Shown here: in pieces, positions 48,701-59,334 of the stretch
How the letters are laid out: each line of letters starts with the position of its first letter
How positions within the stretch are numbered: the stretch's first letter is position 1
From: Hippophae tibetana
Taxonomy: Eukaryota > Streptophyta > Magnoliopsida > Rosales > Elaeagnaceae
Assembly: GCA_037013495.1 (NCBI GenBank)
Contig: CM072811.1
Span: 29,039,659-29,103,658 of the forward strand
Reading direction: 5' to 3'
Length of the DNA stretch: 64,000 bases
Made by a program: the position numbers and the translations under genes
Notes under the pieces: generated by a model
The model's input: the letters and a program-made list of their open reading frames with translations, nothing else
Told to the model about the DNA's origin: nothing
Database searches by the model: none

Positions 48701-49800
48701 ATTAAATAAACTAAATATGTTTCTGAAAAGTGAAAGGAATAACCATAAGGTACAAGTCTTGAAATTGAAATCAAGTTTCTAGAGAAACTTGGAACATAAA
48801 AGGTCTTTTCTAATTTTAAAATAAAACCACTACTTAAAATCAAACTGCATGTTCCTACAACCTCCACATGTAAGCCCATCTTGTTACCGGATAAGATGCA
48901 TTGCTCACTTCCCACTGGCTTCCTTAGATTTTGCATACCCTGTAAGGAGTTTGCAACATGGATTGTAGATCCAGAATCAATCCACCAGGTGTTAATATTA
49001 ACATTAACCATATTAGATTCATAACAGACAAACGAGGTTGGATTAACTTTATTCTCAAGCCATTTCTGGAATATGATACAGTCTTTCTTCATGTGTCCCT
49101 TCTTTTTACAAAAGAAACACTTGGATTATTTCTTAATATCAACCTTAGGTGGAATTATCCCCTTTCCTTTATGCTTGTATTGAGATTTTCCTTTCTGGTA
49201 CGTTGTAGCCAACATTGCACTTTCACCAAATTCCATAACAAGCCTCCCTTCCTCTTGAACACACATGGTTATTAGTTTCTTGAACACACATGGTCATTAG
49301 TTCATTGATTGACCATTTATCCTTATGTGTATTGTATGAGATTTTGAATGGCCCGTACTGATGTGGGAGAGTGTTAAGGATATATTGCACCAGGAAGGAT
49401 TCCGACATCTCAACCTCGAGATGCTTAAGTTGAGCCGCAATGTCCCTCATTTGCATAATGTGCTTGCGTACACCTTTCACACTAGTGAGTCTCAAAGAAG
49501 AGAACTTCATAATAAGGGTGCTTACTAAAGCCTTATCTGAAGTGACAAATTGATCATCAATAATCTTTAGCAAGTATTGAACATTGGTATGCTGATCAAC
49601 AGAACCACGAATACCAGCAGAGATTTTAGTCTTAATGAACATCATGCTAAGGCAATTAGATCGTTCCCATTGTTCATAAAGTATGATATTCTCTGGAGTA
49701 CTGGTTTGAGTAATTTTAGGTGGTTCATTTTTCCTAATAGCATAATCAATATCCATCCACCCTAATTGAAGGAGAATTCTTTCCTTCCATATTTTATAAT
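45780..49800 (-). pseudogene. gag-pol of the minus-strand copia element
   Basis: Read on the minus strand. Gag (UBN2-type) is at 49756-49223. A canonical CCHC knuckle, CFFCKKKGHMKKDC, is at 49119-49078. Protease has WWIDSGSTIHVAN near 48990-48950, and GAG-pre-integrase has [16 protein letters not shown] near 48560. The integrase core has [36 protein letters not shown] and [10 protein letters not shown] (about 48410-48030). Its C-terminal block follows at 47851-47750. RT has KWVFKTKKD, MDVKTTFLNGNLEEEVYMKQ, SIYGLKQASHQWYLK and LYVDDILLA (47233-46740). RNase H spans 46556-45780 with YSNADFVG and KHIDIKYLAIRE. Stops lie between gag and knuckle, after protease and between RT and RNase H. Confidence 0.9.
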
Positions 49801-49859
49801 TATCCCATTTCAGATTGGGAATATCACAGCGGATATCAGAGAAATTTACAGGTTGAGAA

Positions 49860-50999
49860 GCTGCAATTAAAGATTATATGCTTATTAAAATTTGAGGCCT
49901 AAACTATAGTCATTCTTTACCAATGTAAATCATGAATAATATGAATCTAGTGATATAAAACTTGCATGTGGGCTAAAGTTTTAATTCAGTTAGATTCATC
50001 CTAACTTTACGATAAAACTATCAAATTATGTTCATTTTCCTAATACGTGTGGGTAAATTAGAAAATATAATTTGATATTATATCCTAATTAATCACACAA
50101 AAATATAATAAAAATTCCTGTGGGATAAGATCTATTATATCACATATGATTAATTACAATTAATATTTATTTTCTAAATGTGATCCTAAATAAACTTTAT
50201 TATAGTTTTAATTAATTAAAGATGCTATGGCTACTCCCTAATTAATTAAACTATATGAATCACTTAAATATTAATTAAATTCTTATGCTCAATTATTGCA
50301 TAAAACCATAAGCAATATTAATTTAATTTCAAATGTGCAAATATTATTTATCTTAAATTGCATATATGACAATAAATTATACAAGCAAAAAAATAATAAT
50401 ATAAGCACTAATTAAATCCATAAGAGCCATTAAAAATTAATTTCATTATGCATAAATTATTTAACTCAATTTTATATGTATAATTAATTACAAAATTTAT
50501 ACATATAAATACCCAAAACAAATAATTTAAGCATAATATATTTAAATAAAATTTTAATGTGTCCAAAAATTATTTAAATAAATATAACATGTATAATAAT
50601 TATTCTACACATCAAAAACTTAAGTTAAATAATTAATCACATTATATTCGGAATTATTATATATATATATATATATTTATTTTGTTTTAATAAAAAAACT
50701 AAATACCTAATATATATAAAAGTATTGCACAATTACAACATGTAATGTGTTGTAGCCTAGTGGTCTGGAATTTTGAATCTATATAAAAGTATGTTGTTAC
50801 ATATAATAACACAATGGGTTTGGTGCTTGAGTGGACATGCCATTACAAACTTAATAATGTCATCCGACCGTATCTTTCTATTCCGACGATGAAATCCGGC
50901 GTTCTTTTTATCAAAATTCTTAGAATTCGATTTCCGAGTGATTCATGATCTCAATTTGAACTACAAACATCATTTTAAAACAGAGTTGTTTTCAAATTA
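49860..50999 (-). other. Unusually long AT-rich leader of the copia element
   Basis: About 1.1 kb between primer-binding site and gag, with no ORF and a (TA)9-like run near 50660-50677. Copia leaders are normally much shorter, so this may include an old nested insertion, but no terminal repeats were recognised. Confidence 0.5.
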
Positions 51000-51010
51000 C
51001 TCTCATACCA
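51000..51010 (-). other. Primer-binding site
   Basis: TGGTATGAGAG on the minus strand, two bases inside the 5' LTR end (...CTAACA), matches the initiator tRNA-Met site with one change. Confidence 0.85.
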
Positions 51011-51012
51011 AA

Positions 51013-51362
51013 TGTTAGATCACAATTCAATCCAGAAACATTCAGAAAACCATATGAACTCATAATTTAAATGCATCGGAAATAAAATTGGATTGAAAAT
51101 ATACATCCTACCATTGATCAAATTTCAGCACTTACACGGGAATTCTAATGGATTTTCAATTTGATGCTCTCACTAATTTCTCACACTTATTTACTACATA
51201 TTGATAGTGTATCTGAATTGTTGCAGTTAATAGTGAGAGGACCTGATTCGTTATTAAGGTTCTTCCATCAAGAACCTCGTTCGGTTTCAGAACCGACGTA
51301 CGGTTCCGACGAAACTGAACCATCGCCATAGTTCACTTTACGTTGCACCACTTTGATCTAAA
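51013..51362 (-). repeat. 5' LTR of the minus-strand copia element
   Basis: Starts (plus strand) TGTTAGATCACAATTC and matches 45098-45512. It has a single copy of the CGACGTACGGTTCCGACGAA unit at about 51292-51312. The right end is set by comparison and is approximate. Confidence 0.82.
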
Positions 51363-52229
51363 TCAATTAATAGTAATAAATATAATTGAATACAAGAGGA
51401 ATAAATATGAAGATAAAAATTAATAGAAACCTTTGTTTCACTCGATATCCTTAAAATATAGTTCTTCTCTCACTTTAAGTGCTTGAGAATCAACAAAAAT
51501 ACTTGTCATGATACAATGATTGGAACCAATATATAACAAGCACTATGAAGCTGAGATTGTCCTAACCTCCATCACACATAACCTAAAACTTCTATGCAAT
51601 TTTGGAAAGTTGGGATTAAGATTTTTTTACTGAGACTGTATTTCATATTTTATTGTGGTACTATTGAAACACAAAGGAGCATATTATATATGATCATGCG
51701 CATATGATTAAAATACACTTTTTTTCGGAAACTTGAAAAAAGTGGAAAGATTGAAATCAAACTATATCGCCAACGATTCCATTCAGTCGATTGCTTCTTT
51801 TAATATATATTTTTTCTTTCAAATAAATCAAATATCTACACACAACCGAGTACATCCATATCTATTTGGTTTAATTAATAAGTGAATCTCACCATCTTTT
51901 AAAAAATCAATTTTGAGTGTATTAATAATTCACTAATATGCTGTCTACGATAAATCTTAATTGATTTATCGTATATCAATTTTACAACAATTTTCTCACA
52001 TGAATAAAACTTAATAGAGTAATAAAAGAAAATGATATATGACACTATCGACTTAGTGGTAGAGTTCAATGGTAAAATCTACACAAGAGAAATTGGTGTT
52101 AGAGTCTTTTCTCCTTAAAATATATGTACTTTACTAGTTGACTAATAGACGTGATATCTTTGAGTTATTATGCCATTTATATAAACAATAATACATTTCA
52201 TAATGAGATATCTTTTTCAGTAAGAAATT
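51363..52229. other. AT-rich spacer
   Basis: No gene. A short stretch at about 52047-52110 has words loosely like RNA polymerase III A and B boxes (TTAGTGGTAGAG, GGTGTTAGAGTC), but no SINE could be delimited. Confidence 0.4.
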
Positions 52230-52540
52230 ATTATGGGCATCACTACCCTTAGGCTCTACTGAATTAGTTCTTTCATCGTATATTCTTGCATTAAAAGCTT
52301 GGAAGAGGCTTTGAAATTAATTCAAGGCAATTCATTTCATATCTTCATGGTTGATAACCCAAGAACCATCTTCTTTTTTTAATCCCATTACATTTTTTCT
52401 CCTCTTGGGTTAGATACAACGACATGAAAGAATTTGGTGTTATAGTCCCCACAATAACCCATTATACCCTTGAAAGTTTTCTCTAAGTTCACTCTTTTTG
52501 TCAAAGAACTTGTTCCAAGGAAGTGTAAGTGAGAAGATAG
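52230..52540 (-). pseudogene. LINE remnant (endonuclease-RT linker), left part
   Basis: On the minus strand it reads a GDYNTKFFHVVVSNPRGEK-like block near 52405-52460. This is the GDxNTKFFH motif that plant LINEs carry between endonuclease and reverse transcriptase. KKEDGSWVIN follows. It is interrupted on its right by the CACTA element that begins at 52541; the preceding part continues at 55355. Frameshifts are present. Confidence 0.65.
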
Positions 52541-54371
52541 CACTACTACAATATATACATATAACTTCGAAAATTTAGCCTCGATTTGTTTTAAAACCTA
52601 GACTATAGGATTTTGGTCACGGTTTAATAAAAACTGAGGCTATAGACATATCCTATCAATTGTCTCTCTTTTACAGTAAACATCAATTTTCTCTATCAAT
52701 TTTTTTTCTTTTTTCGTCTTTTTTATTTTTTTTCCTTTTTCCTTATCTTACTTTTTTTCCTTCCTTTTTCTCCCTCTCACATGCTCGTGATGTATCATTT
52801 TAAGGTTTTCATTGCATCCTTCACTCTCTGTTGCTCTATGTGTGTCGTTGTCCTCGTCTCACCATCTCACCGTTCACCATCTCACCTTCTCCTTGTCTCA
52901 CCATCTCACTATGTAGATAGCAATATCTGAATTATGCAATATAATAATTTCAACTCGGTTACACACTCATGCTTATATTTGGAAATTTGCGTAAAACTTT
53001 CTCACCTTTCCCAGATTGTTATCTAACCTGTCTCTTTAATTTTCCTCCATAAGGTAAAAGACAAATTAGGTGGTCAATTTGACTTATAATATTTGGAATA
53101 GTACCCTTGAGCTCTGAGGTTGAAGAATTTTTACGTGTAACTTGTTGTGCCTTTGTTGTCCAAGGCTACGTTAAGAACTAAGATTGGGATATACAATATT
53201 TATTGTGTAGTTCTTTATCAAAAGAGATTTAGTACCTTATATGTTATTTTAGCACAAGTATGTACACATTGTGGTTGCATATAGGATTGACATAGTCTTG
53301 TGGACCAAGTGCTTGTGGGTTTCCAGATGAAATGAGCATGATTGGAACTGTTGGTACTATAAATGTATATAATGAGTTGGTAATTTTTGAATCCCCTTGA
53401 TATTATTTCAGTGACAAATATGTAACTCATTGTCAAATACAATATATGTCCTAAATTCCACTATTAGTTTCATTTTTAAACTTAAGGATCAACTAATGAA
53501 AGTTAGGATGGTGCACTTGAGCCTAAACATTAGAGCTAGAAAGTGCTATCATTTTAATACTTTTTTCTCTCGTAAGATATCATTTACGCCATATTTTTAC
53601 TTATGCTTTATGCTGAAATGATGCTAGGTTATGCATCTTTGGTCATTAAAAAGTTATAAGTGTGCAAAAATGATAGATAATGATATATTGAACAAATTGT
53701 ATTCTTTAATTATTTTAACTTTTATCCAAATAGGTGGCTTTTTTGCCTTTAAATTGATCAATTTTACTTTTCTTTGTAGGTTTATTATTAATTTTGGCAA
53801 GAATGGGAGAATAAGGAATATCTGTGAGTACTTAGTTGTCTCAATATATATCTATGGCTCTATTGGCTTATTTTGTTTGTTATAAATTTAATTTATGTGA
53901 CCATGGTACCATATTATGATATAATATTTTAGGTTCACTTGTTGTTGTTTAGAAAGTTAATGTATGGGGTTCATCTGATCTCAAATACTTGGTTGATTCC
54001 ATGAGGTCTTTTATTCCAAATGCTACTATTGTACACACAAGGAGCTTTGTCCCCTCGAGTGGTCCTATTGGGATTACAATGATTGATCAAAGTACATTTA
54101 TAGATCCTCTAGTTCTTATTGATGATGTGGTGGTCAAATTATCCACCATTATTCTACAACTAGGTTCCTTGATTTTGCAGAATCCATAAAAAAAACCTAG
54201 AAGAGTAGATAGATCATATTTGTGGACCTATTAGTTCAAAGAGAAAATATACATTTGGGGGAAAGCCTGGTGACATATCTGAAGTGTATATATGTGAATT
54301 GCTTGAGATTAAGAGGGAATTTGACTCTGTAAAAGCTTCAGCATTTGGACTTAAGCCTGGGCCTATAACTT

Positions 54372-54603
54372 GGTGTTGGTGTGTTGAACCTGGTGTTGGT
54401 ATACTGGTGTTGGTGTTAGTGCCTGGTATTGGTGTTGTTGTTGGTGCTGGTGCCTGGTATTGGTGTTGTTGTTGATGCTAGTTCCTAGTGTAGGTATTGG
54501 TGATTGGTGCTGATATTGGTACTGGTGTTGGTGCTGGTGCTGGTGCTTGGTATTAGTGATGGTTCCTAGTACTGGTGCCTGGTGCTGGTGCTGGTTCATG
54601 GTA
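54372..54603 (+). repeat. Minisatellite array, GGTGCTGGT-type
   Basis: Imperfect tandem array built from TGGTGCTGGTGCCTGGTATT-like units, about 230 bp, inside the CACTA element. The long apparent ORFs here (Gln/His- or Trp/Cys-rich) are by-products of the repeat. Confidence 0.85.
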
Positions 54604-54776
54604 CTTTCTATATATGTGGAAGTTTCAAGCAAGAGTAAAAACACCATTCATTTTCTTTGTGGTGCTAAAACATCCTAACCAAGCACTGCGAATTGGAAAA
54701 AGTCATCTGTAACTTTAATTTTAAGTTAGCTTAATATCTCTAGTGTCAGCTATTTTTGCAATGGTACTAGAACTAG

Positions 54777-54985
54777 CAGACACCAAAACCAACACTAGGC
54801 ACCAGGCACCAGTACCAGCACCAGCATGCCAGCACCAATACTAGCACCAGTACTCTAGCACTAACACCAGCACACCAACACTAGCACCAAGCACCATACG
54901 TACTAGCACCAGGCACCATACGTACTAGCACCAGGCACCAAGTGCACTAACACCAGGCGCACTAGCACTAGCAAGTTATGTAACT
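54777..54985 (-). repeat. Minisatellite array, ACCAGCACC-type (inverted partner)
   Basis: Imperfect tandem array of CACCAGGCACCAGTACCAGC-like units, the reverse complement of the array at 54372-54603. The two are separated by about 170 bp. Confidence 0.85.
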
Positions 54986-55354
54986 TGTCTTTCTGCTAGA
55001 TAGTCTTATTTTATTCAAGTTTTTTGCATGTATTTCATATTTTGGAACATTTTAATTTGTTAACTATAGTAAGGATTCATTATTCTTTAGGATTTAATAC
55101 AAAGACTTTAATTTTCTTAATTTATCAATTTATTTTAATTTATATTAAAAAATGAGGTGAAATTGGATATCTATGGCTTCGGTTATTTAAAGACTGAGGC
55201 TATAGGGTATGTCTATGGTTTCGACTTTATAAAAAAATGAGGTCATAGACATACCCTATGGTCTCTCTCACTTAGACCTCGGTTCTTATAACTATAATCA
55301 TAGACCTACGATCATGGTTGAAAATCGAGACCATATACATTTATTGTTGTAGTG

Positions 55355-55445
55355 TAGGCATCTCGATCAAAGTTTTGAGTTTACTCAATCCTAGCAAGGG
55401 AACTTCTCAATTGCTTTACTTTCAAAGAAAATTTTACATAGACAT
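55355..55445 (-). pseudogene. LINE remnant, right part beyond the CACTA insertion
   Basis: On the minus strand it reads FSLKVKQLRSSLARIE and so on, fitting the helical linker upstream of the GDxNTKFFH motif of plant LINEs. It continues at 52540 once the CACTA element and one TAG are removed. Confidence 0.45.
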
Positions 55446-55859
55446 AGCTAAGTAGTATTAGATCACTTTATTTGAAATTATAAGCCTATCACATTTAAGA
55501 TTGATTGAAAACACATACCAAATTAATTAGAATCAAAGCAAAGTTTTAAGAATGATCACTCCTTTATACATAAGTTGTAGTTATATAATAATTGATGTAT
55601 TAGATAATTATTAATTAAAATAATATAACTTAATTTTTTTAATTTATAATTATCTGTAATAGTTGTTCTACAACAACTTATATAAAATCAAATAAAGTTT
55701 TGTATCTATTGAGAAAAAAATTAAAATATTATATCTTTCAAAACCAATTCCTTTTCAATTTTTTATAATGAAAAATATTCCATTAAAACTTATCTTGAAA
55801 TCTCCAAACAGAGTACGTCCCTAGGAATAATATTTAAAAGAAAATTTGGAATAACAAAG
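55446..55859. other. AT-rich spacer
   Basis: No coding similarity or repeat recognised. Confidence 0.4.
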
Positions 55860-56464
55860 GTCCAAATCATCTTCATAGGTTGCTACTTCATATGCAACTT
55901 GATTCGTAACTCTTGTTTTATACTAAAATGAAAACTCATTTCTTTACCTTAGCTTTCCAATCTCATCAATCAATATCCCCCACAACTACAAGACAATCAT
56001 TTATTTAATTATTTATAAGAGTGATAGCTTGCAAGGAATCTGATTCAAAACACAACTAAGTCCAGCTTGCTTCATTGTGATTTTACATCCCACCAAAATA
56101 ACTTGCAACTTAGCATACAAAGTGACAGTAAGCCTCTCCTAGGAGCAAAAATTCCCTAAACCATATCACCATCCAATTACCTCGATATCACCTCCAATCC
56201 AACTAACCACTATCCTTCCTCAGCAGTATATCATTGCTGAATTTAAAGACTTCATCTACTATTTTTCCCAAATCCTATTGTGGCTTTGAGCTTTATGCAA
56301 AATGGTATGTACCATTCCATTTTCCTATTTGTTTTGAAACTTGGAAAATTCTTTAGTGAGCATATTCGCCCAGCCAAGAGTATTAGCAACTCATCTTCCT
56401 TTAGCTTGGTTTTTGTTGTTCCAAATGACCCATGCAAGGTAACCAAAATATCAAGCCTCGTCAT
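55860..56464 (-). pseudogene. RNase H-like (RVT_3-type) fragment, LINE-derived or similar
   Basis: On the minus strand, an ESDSLQAITLI block near 56010-56045 matches the third catalytic region of plant RNase H-like domains found at the end of LINEs and in related single-domain proteins. Upstream, a GNW-IWFREFLLLGEAYC stretch (about 56115-56170) fits the preceding part. Stops occur between them. It lies upstream (on the minus strand) of the LINE linker piece, an order not expected within one LINE, so it is probably a separate insertion. The ORF at 56252-56464 is its poorly conserved leading part. Confidence 0.5.
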
Positions 56465-56651
56465 TGGAGCTGGTTATCCTCGTATGATACCAGATATAAG
56501 CGAAACACATACCTTTTATCCTCTTAATGAGGTCAATACTACAAGAATGGTTAATTGTGTTGCTTTTTTGGCGTCGATTTTAAGAAAAAATGATGCAAAA
56601 TAGATAAAATTAATTTATGTGTAGGTTTTTGGGGAAAACCAACCCAAATTT

Positions 56652-57405
56652 TGTTGAAACAAGTACGTGAAAACAACGTATGAACAATATTATAGATAAT
56701 TTGAAATGAATTGTTTGGGTTTATTTGCGGACTAGGTCTCTCTCTTTAAGATATTTCACGGCTCTGCCCAAAATTGTGCAAGCAAACATAACCCCGTTTG
56801 GAAATTGTTGTGATGAAATTGAGAGTTGAGACCCTGTATTTATAGGTTTGAGAAAACGTATGGACATTATGACTATAACGATAATATCTGAGTAAAGAAA
56901 AGTAACGGCCATTTTCAGAGTAAAAAAAAGTAACAGTTATTTTATGAGTAAAGAAGAATAACAACCATTTAACGAATATTTCTGAGTAAGGAAAAAATAA
57001 CGGCCATATTCTGAGTAAAGAAAAATAACAGCAATTTTCTGAGTAAAGAAAATAAGGGCTATTTTCTAAGTAAAAAGGTAACGACTATTTTCTGAGTGGA
57101 AAAATATTTTTATTAAAAGACAAATTTCCAAAAACTAAAATGCCACCTCACCTTGCACACGGACTCGGACTCGGCTCGGCAAGGCCGGTTGGTCGAATGG
57201 ATGGCGGTGGTAGTGTGTGCGCACGTGTGGTATCACATTTGCCTAGGTTCTATCCCCTTCTACAAAAGTGGGTGCCCCTTAGGGTCTAAACCCAATAGCC
57301 AATCCTTTTCTATTTATAAATTTCCAAAGTGATGTAAAATAGCAATGTGGGACAAGGAAAAAAAATGGAATTATTTGTTTTATAAAAATTCATTTTTTTT
57401 CAACA
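56652..57405 (-). repeat. Copia LTR, family F copy 2 (minus strand)
   Basis: Starts (plus strand) TGTTGAAACAAG and ends CAACA next to the polypurine tract ATCTCCCACTTGA (minus AAGTGGGAG) at 57406-57418. It shares the GGGCAGAGC and CTAGTCC blocks with 32419-33183. A minus-strand TATAAATA box lies at about 56835-56845. An internal minisatellite of eight units is at 56887-57105. The sequence to the right (57406-57533) matches the 3' untranslated tail of the copia at 30.5-32.4 kb, so this is the 3' LTR of an element reduced to a stub. Confidence 0.7.
56887..57105. repeat. 28-bp minisatellite, 8 units
   Basis: Units begin CTGAGTAAAGAAAAGTAACGGC or variants at about 56887, 56915, 56943, 56982, 57011, 57039, 57066 and 57092. 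Spacing is 26-29 bp except one 39-bp unit. Confidence 0.8.
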
Positions 57406-57533
57406 ATCTCCCACTTGAATTTTATATAAAAATAGTTTTTCATTGAGCAACCGATCAATTAACAGTATAAGATTATGCATAAGTAAAAAGATGTCTATCA
57501 ACTCGTGGATAAAAAGGTGTCACTATTTATATG
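57406..57533 (-). other. Stub of the family F copia element (3' untranslated tail)
   Basis: On the minus strand this matches 32335-32418, for example around GATCGGTTGCTCAATGAAAA and the polypurine tract. It ends abruptly where CACTA transposase sequence begins. Confidence 0.6.
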
Positions 57534-57966
57534 TGATGCATATTGAAAAAAAATGTGTGCAATAGCATAATTGGTAGCGTGCTTAACATTGTTGGAAAAA
57601 CATAGGACGATCTTAAGACTAGACTAAACCTTATGTCTATGGGCATACGTAAAGATTTGGAATCAATTGAGGGAAAAGAAATGATGCATACATACCTACC
57701 TCTAACATGTTATACATTATTAATTGAGGAGAAAGATGTATTATGTCATTGCTTGGAAAGTGTAAAGGTACCTGATGGTTACTCTTCTAATATAAGAAAT
57801 TATGTGTCCTTAGTGGATTGCAAACTTTATGGTCTTAAATCACATGATTGTTATACTTTGATGCAACATTTTTTGCATGTTCTGATTAGGTCAATTCTAC
57901 CAATGCATGTTAGTTTTGTTATCATACGTTTATGTTTCTTATTCAATTTTGAAAGTTTATAAATTA
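57534..57966 (+). pseudogene. CACTA TNP2-type transposase fragment, part 1
   Basis: Reads HIEKNVCNSIIGSVLNIVGKT after correcting one extra A in an A-run. It then reads DDLKTRLNLMSMGIRKDL, CLESVKVPDGYSSNIRNYVS and GLKSHDCYTLMQHFLHVLIR. These are hallmark blocks of plant En/Spm transposases at the Transposase_21/DUF4218 boundary. A TAG stop lies near 57604 and the fragment breaks off at SVIIRLCFLFN, where a solo LTR is inserted. Confidence 0.85.
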
Positions 57967-59334
57967 TGGGCCTAATTAACCTAGAGGAGGATGAATAGGT
58001 TATTTTTAATTTTATCAATTTATAATTTGATAACCTAAATAAAGCAGTTAGACATGCAATCATGTGTAAAAATAAAATACAAAAATAAGATAATAACACA
58101 CGATATTTTTAGGTGGAAACAATCTAGGCCACAACCATGACCTAAGAGGAAAACCACCGGTCCACCGGACCACATAACTTTTCACTATGAAAATAAAATT
58201 TTCAAGTATAAACTTGGTCTTATGCTACCCTCTCTAGGTTATTGCCCCAATGTAATTTACTTATGAGCCCTTGCTCTATTTTCACAGTTTCTAATGTTAG
58301 TGTGAGCTTCCAGACCAACGTTCTAATAAGCTTTCTACCAATAAGATGCATTTCCAAATTAACTGCAAAATGGTTAGCACAAAAACACAAGTGCCGGTGT
58401 GTGTTCTAGAACAGATTTAATAATGAATAATCCTAACTAGATGATTCAAAACATATGCCACTTAAATCAAATCAACTAGTAAATCCTAGAGCAAAAAGGT
58501 CAAGCATAAGTTCAATAAAAATAGCTTCTTTAAAGATTAATAATCAAATCAAATAACTATGATATGAGAAAAATAATTATTTGATCTAACAATTTAAGAA
58601 CAAAAATAAAGAAGAAGCCATAAGAACATATTATCAAAATATCATATAATAATTAGGCTTATTAATAATCAAACATAACCAGCAATATTTGATAGATTAA
58701 CTAAATAAAGAAGCTTAAAGAATTATGATATTATATTTGTAAAACAAGAGAGAGAAATTAAGAAGAATAGAATAATACTCTTGTGTGGTTGATTGAAGCA
58801 ATGAGTAATGAGTTTTATTTATAGGAAAAATTAAAATCCTTAATCCTATGTAATTGATAAATATCTTTTATATTACAAATAGGATTAGTAATACTCACTA
58901 ATTAAGAAGACTCATATTTAAAAGAAGAGTTCTTTTAAAATAGATTTTATCCTATCTTTTATGCTAAAGATTTCACCTATAATGTAGAGTATATCTTATC
59001 TAATATCTTTTAAAATAGATTTTATGCTATCTTTTATGCTAAAGATTCTAGCTATAATTTAGAGTATATCTTATATAATATTTTAGCATATCTTATTCCA
59101 TATTTTAGCATTAAAAATAATTTCAGATTTATCAACATGTGTTATTAAATGCATAAATGTAATCATATGGGTCATAATTATCGAAGATATATTTGAAGTA
59201 CAATTATCTGGAACTCGAGCATTTGTTTGGATTTTCTTGATAAACTTGATAGTAGACCTAAAAACAAATTTATAGATAAATATTTTATATATCAAAATAG
59301 CCAATACTCATAGTACTTATAAATTTAATATGCA
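57967..59334 (-). repeat. Solo LTR of a SIRE-type copia element inside the CACTA transposase
   Basis: 1,368 bp, TG at 57967 and CA at 59334. It is reverse-complement homologous to 19250-20478, including the CCTCCTCTAGGTTAA-type end on the minus strand, typical of SIRE-like LTRs. It interrupts a transposase whose reading resumes directly to its right (SIDKLDIIQKNLVETLC). The flanking five bases (AATTA and AAAAA) do not match, so the target duplication has decayed or the ends are off by a few bases. A 74-bp tandem duplication lies at 58932-59085. Confidence 0.7.
58932..59085. repeat. 74-bp tandem duplication
   Basis: Two units starting TCTTTTAAAATAGATTTTAT (58932 and 59006), about 90% alike by eye, inside the solo LTR. 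Confidence 0.8.

Larger units (their letters stand above)
45098..51362 (-). mobile_element. Full-length Ty1/copia retrotransposon, minus strand, inactive
   Basis: About 6.3 kb. The 5' LTR is at 51013-51362 and the 3' LTR at 45098-45512. The primer-binding site (51000-51010) and polypurine tract (45513-45524) sit exactly inside the LTRs. Gag, zinc knuckle, protease, integrase, RT and RNase H follow in order on the minus strand. Long open stretches remain (integrase about 268 aa, RT about 181 aa, gag 177 aa), so it is younger than most elements here, but stops and frameshifts separate them. No matching five-base target duplication was found, so the outer ends are approximate. Confidence 0.9.
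52541..55354. mobile_element. Non-autonomous CACTA (En/Spm) transposon
   Basis: Left end CACTACTACAATA (52541-52553) and right end TATTGTTGTAGTG (55342-55354) are inverted repeats with 12 of 13 matches. They are flanked by TAG on both sides, the three-base target duplication expected of CACTA elements. Subterminal regions (about 52575-52660 and 55160-55320) carry several GAGGCTATAG- and ATAGACATA-type words in both orientations, as in En/Spm. The 2.8-kb interior has no transposase. It holds T-rich DNA, small ORFs of no known similarity (53430-54189) and two minisatellite arrays in opposite orientation. It disrupts a LINE remnant, so it is younger than that LINE. Confidence 0.88.

Noticed and set aside
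50745-50830. Words such as GTAGCCTAGTGGTCTGG resembling a tRNA-derived SINE head
   Set aside because: No B box at the right distance and no tail; too weak.
52047-52110. tRNA- or SINE-like stretch with words similar to A and B boxes
   Set aside because: No cloverleaf can be drawn, the B box is poor, and no SINE ends or target duplication are visible.
53430-54189. Small ORFs inside the CACTA element as a captured host gene
   Set aside because: No splice-consistent model and no recognisable protein motif; a database search would be needed to support capture.
54284-54647. Overlapping ORFs giving Trp/Cys/Gly-rich and Gln/His-rich proteins
   Set aside because: They are translations of the minisatellite in the CACTA element, with no domain and no conserved start.
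56280-56603. Plus-strand ORF of 107 codons
   Set aside because: It is antisense to the RNase H-like fragment region and shows no domain.
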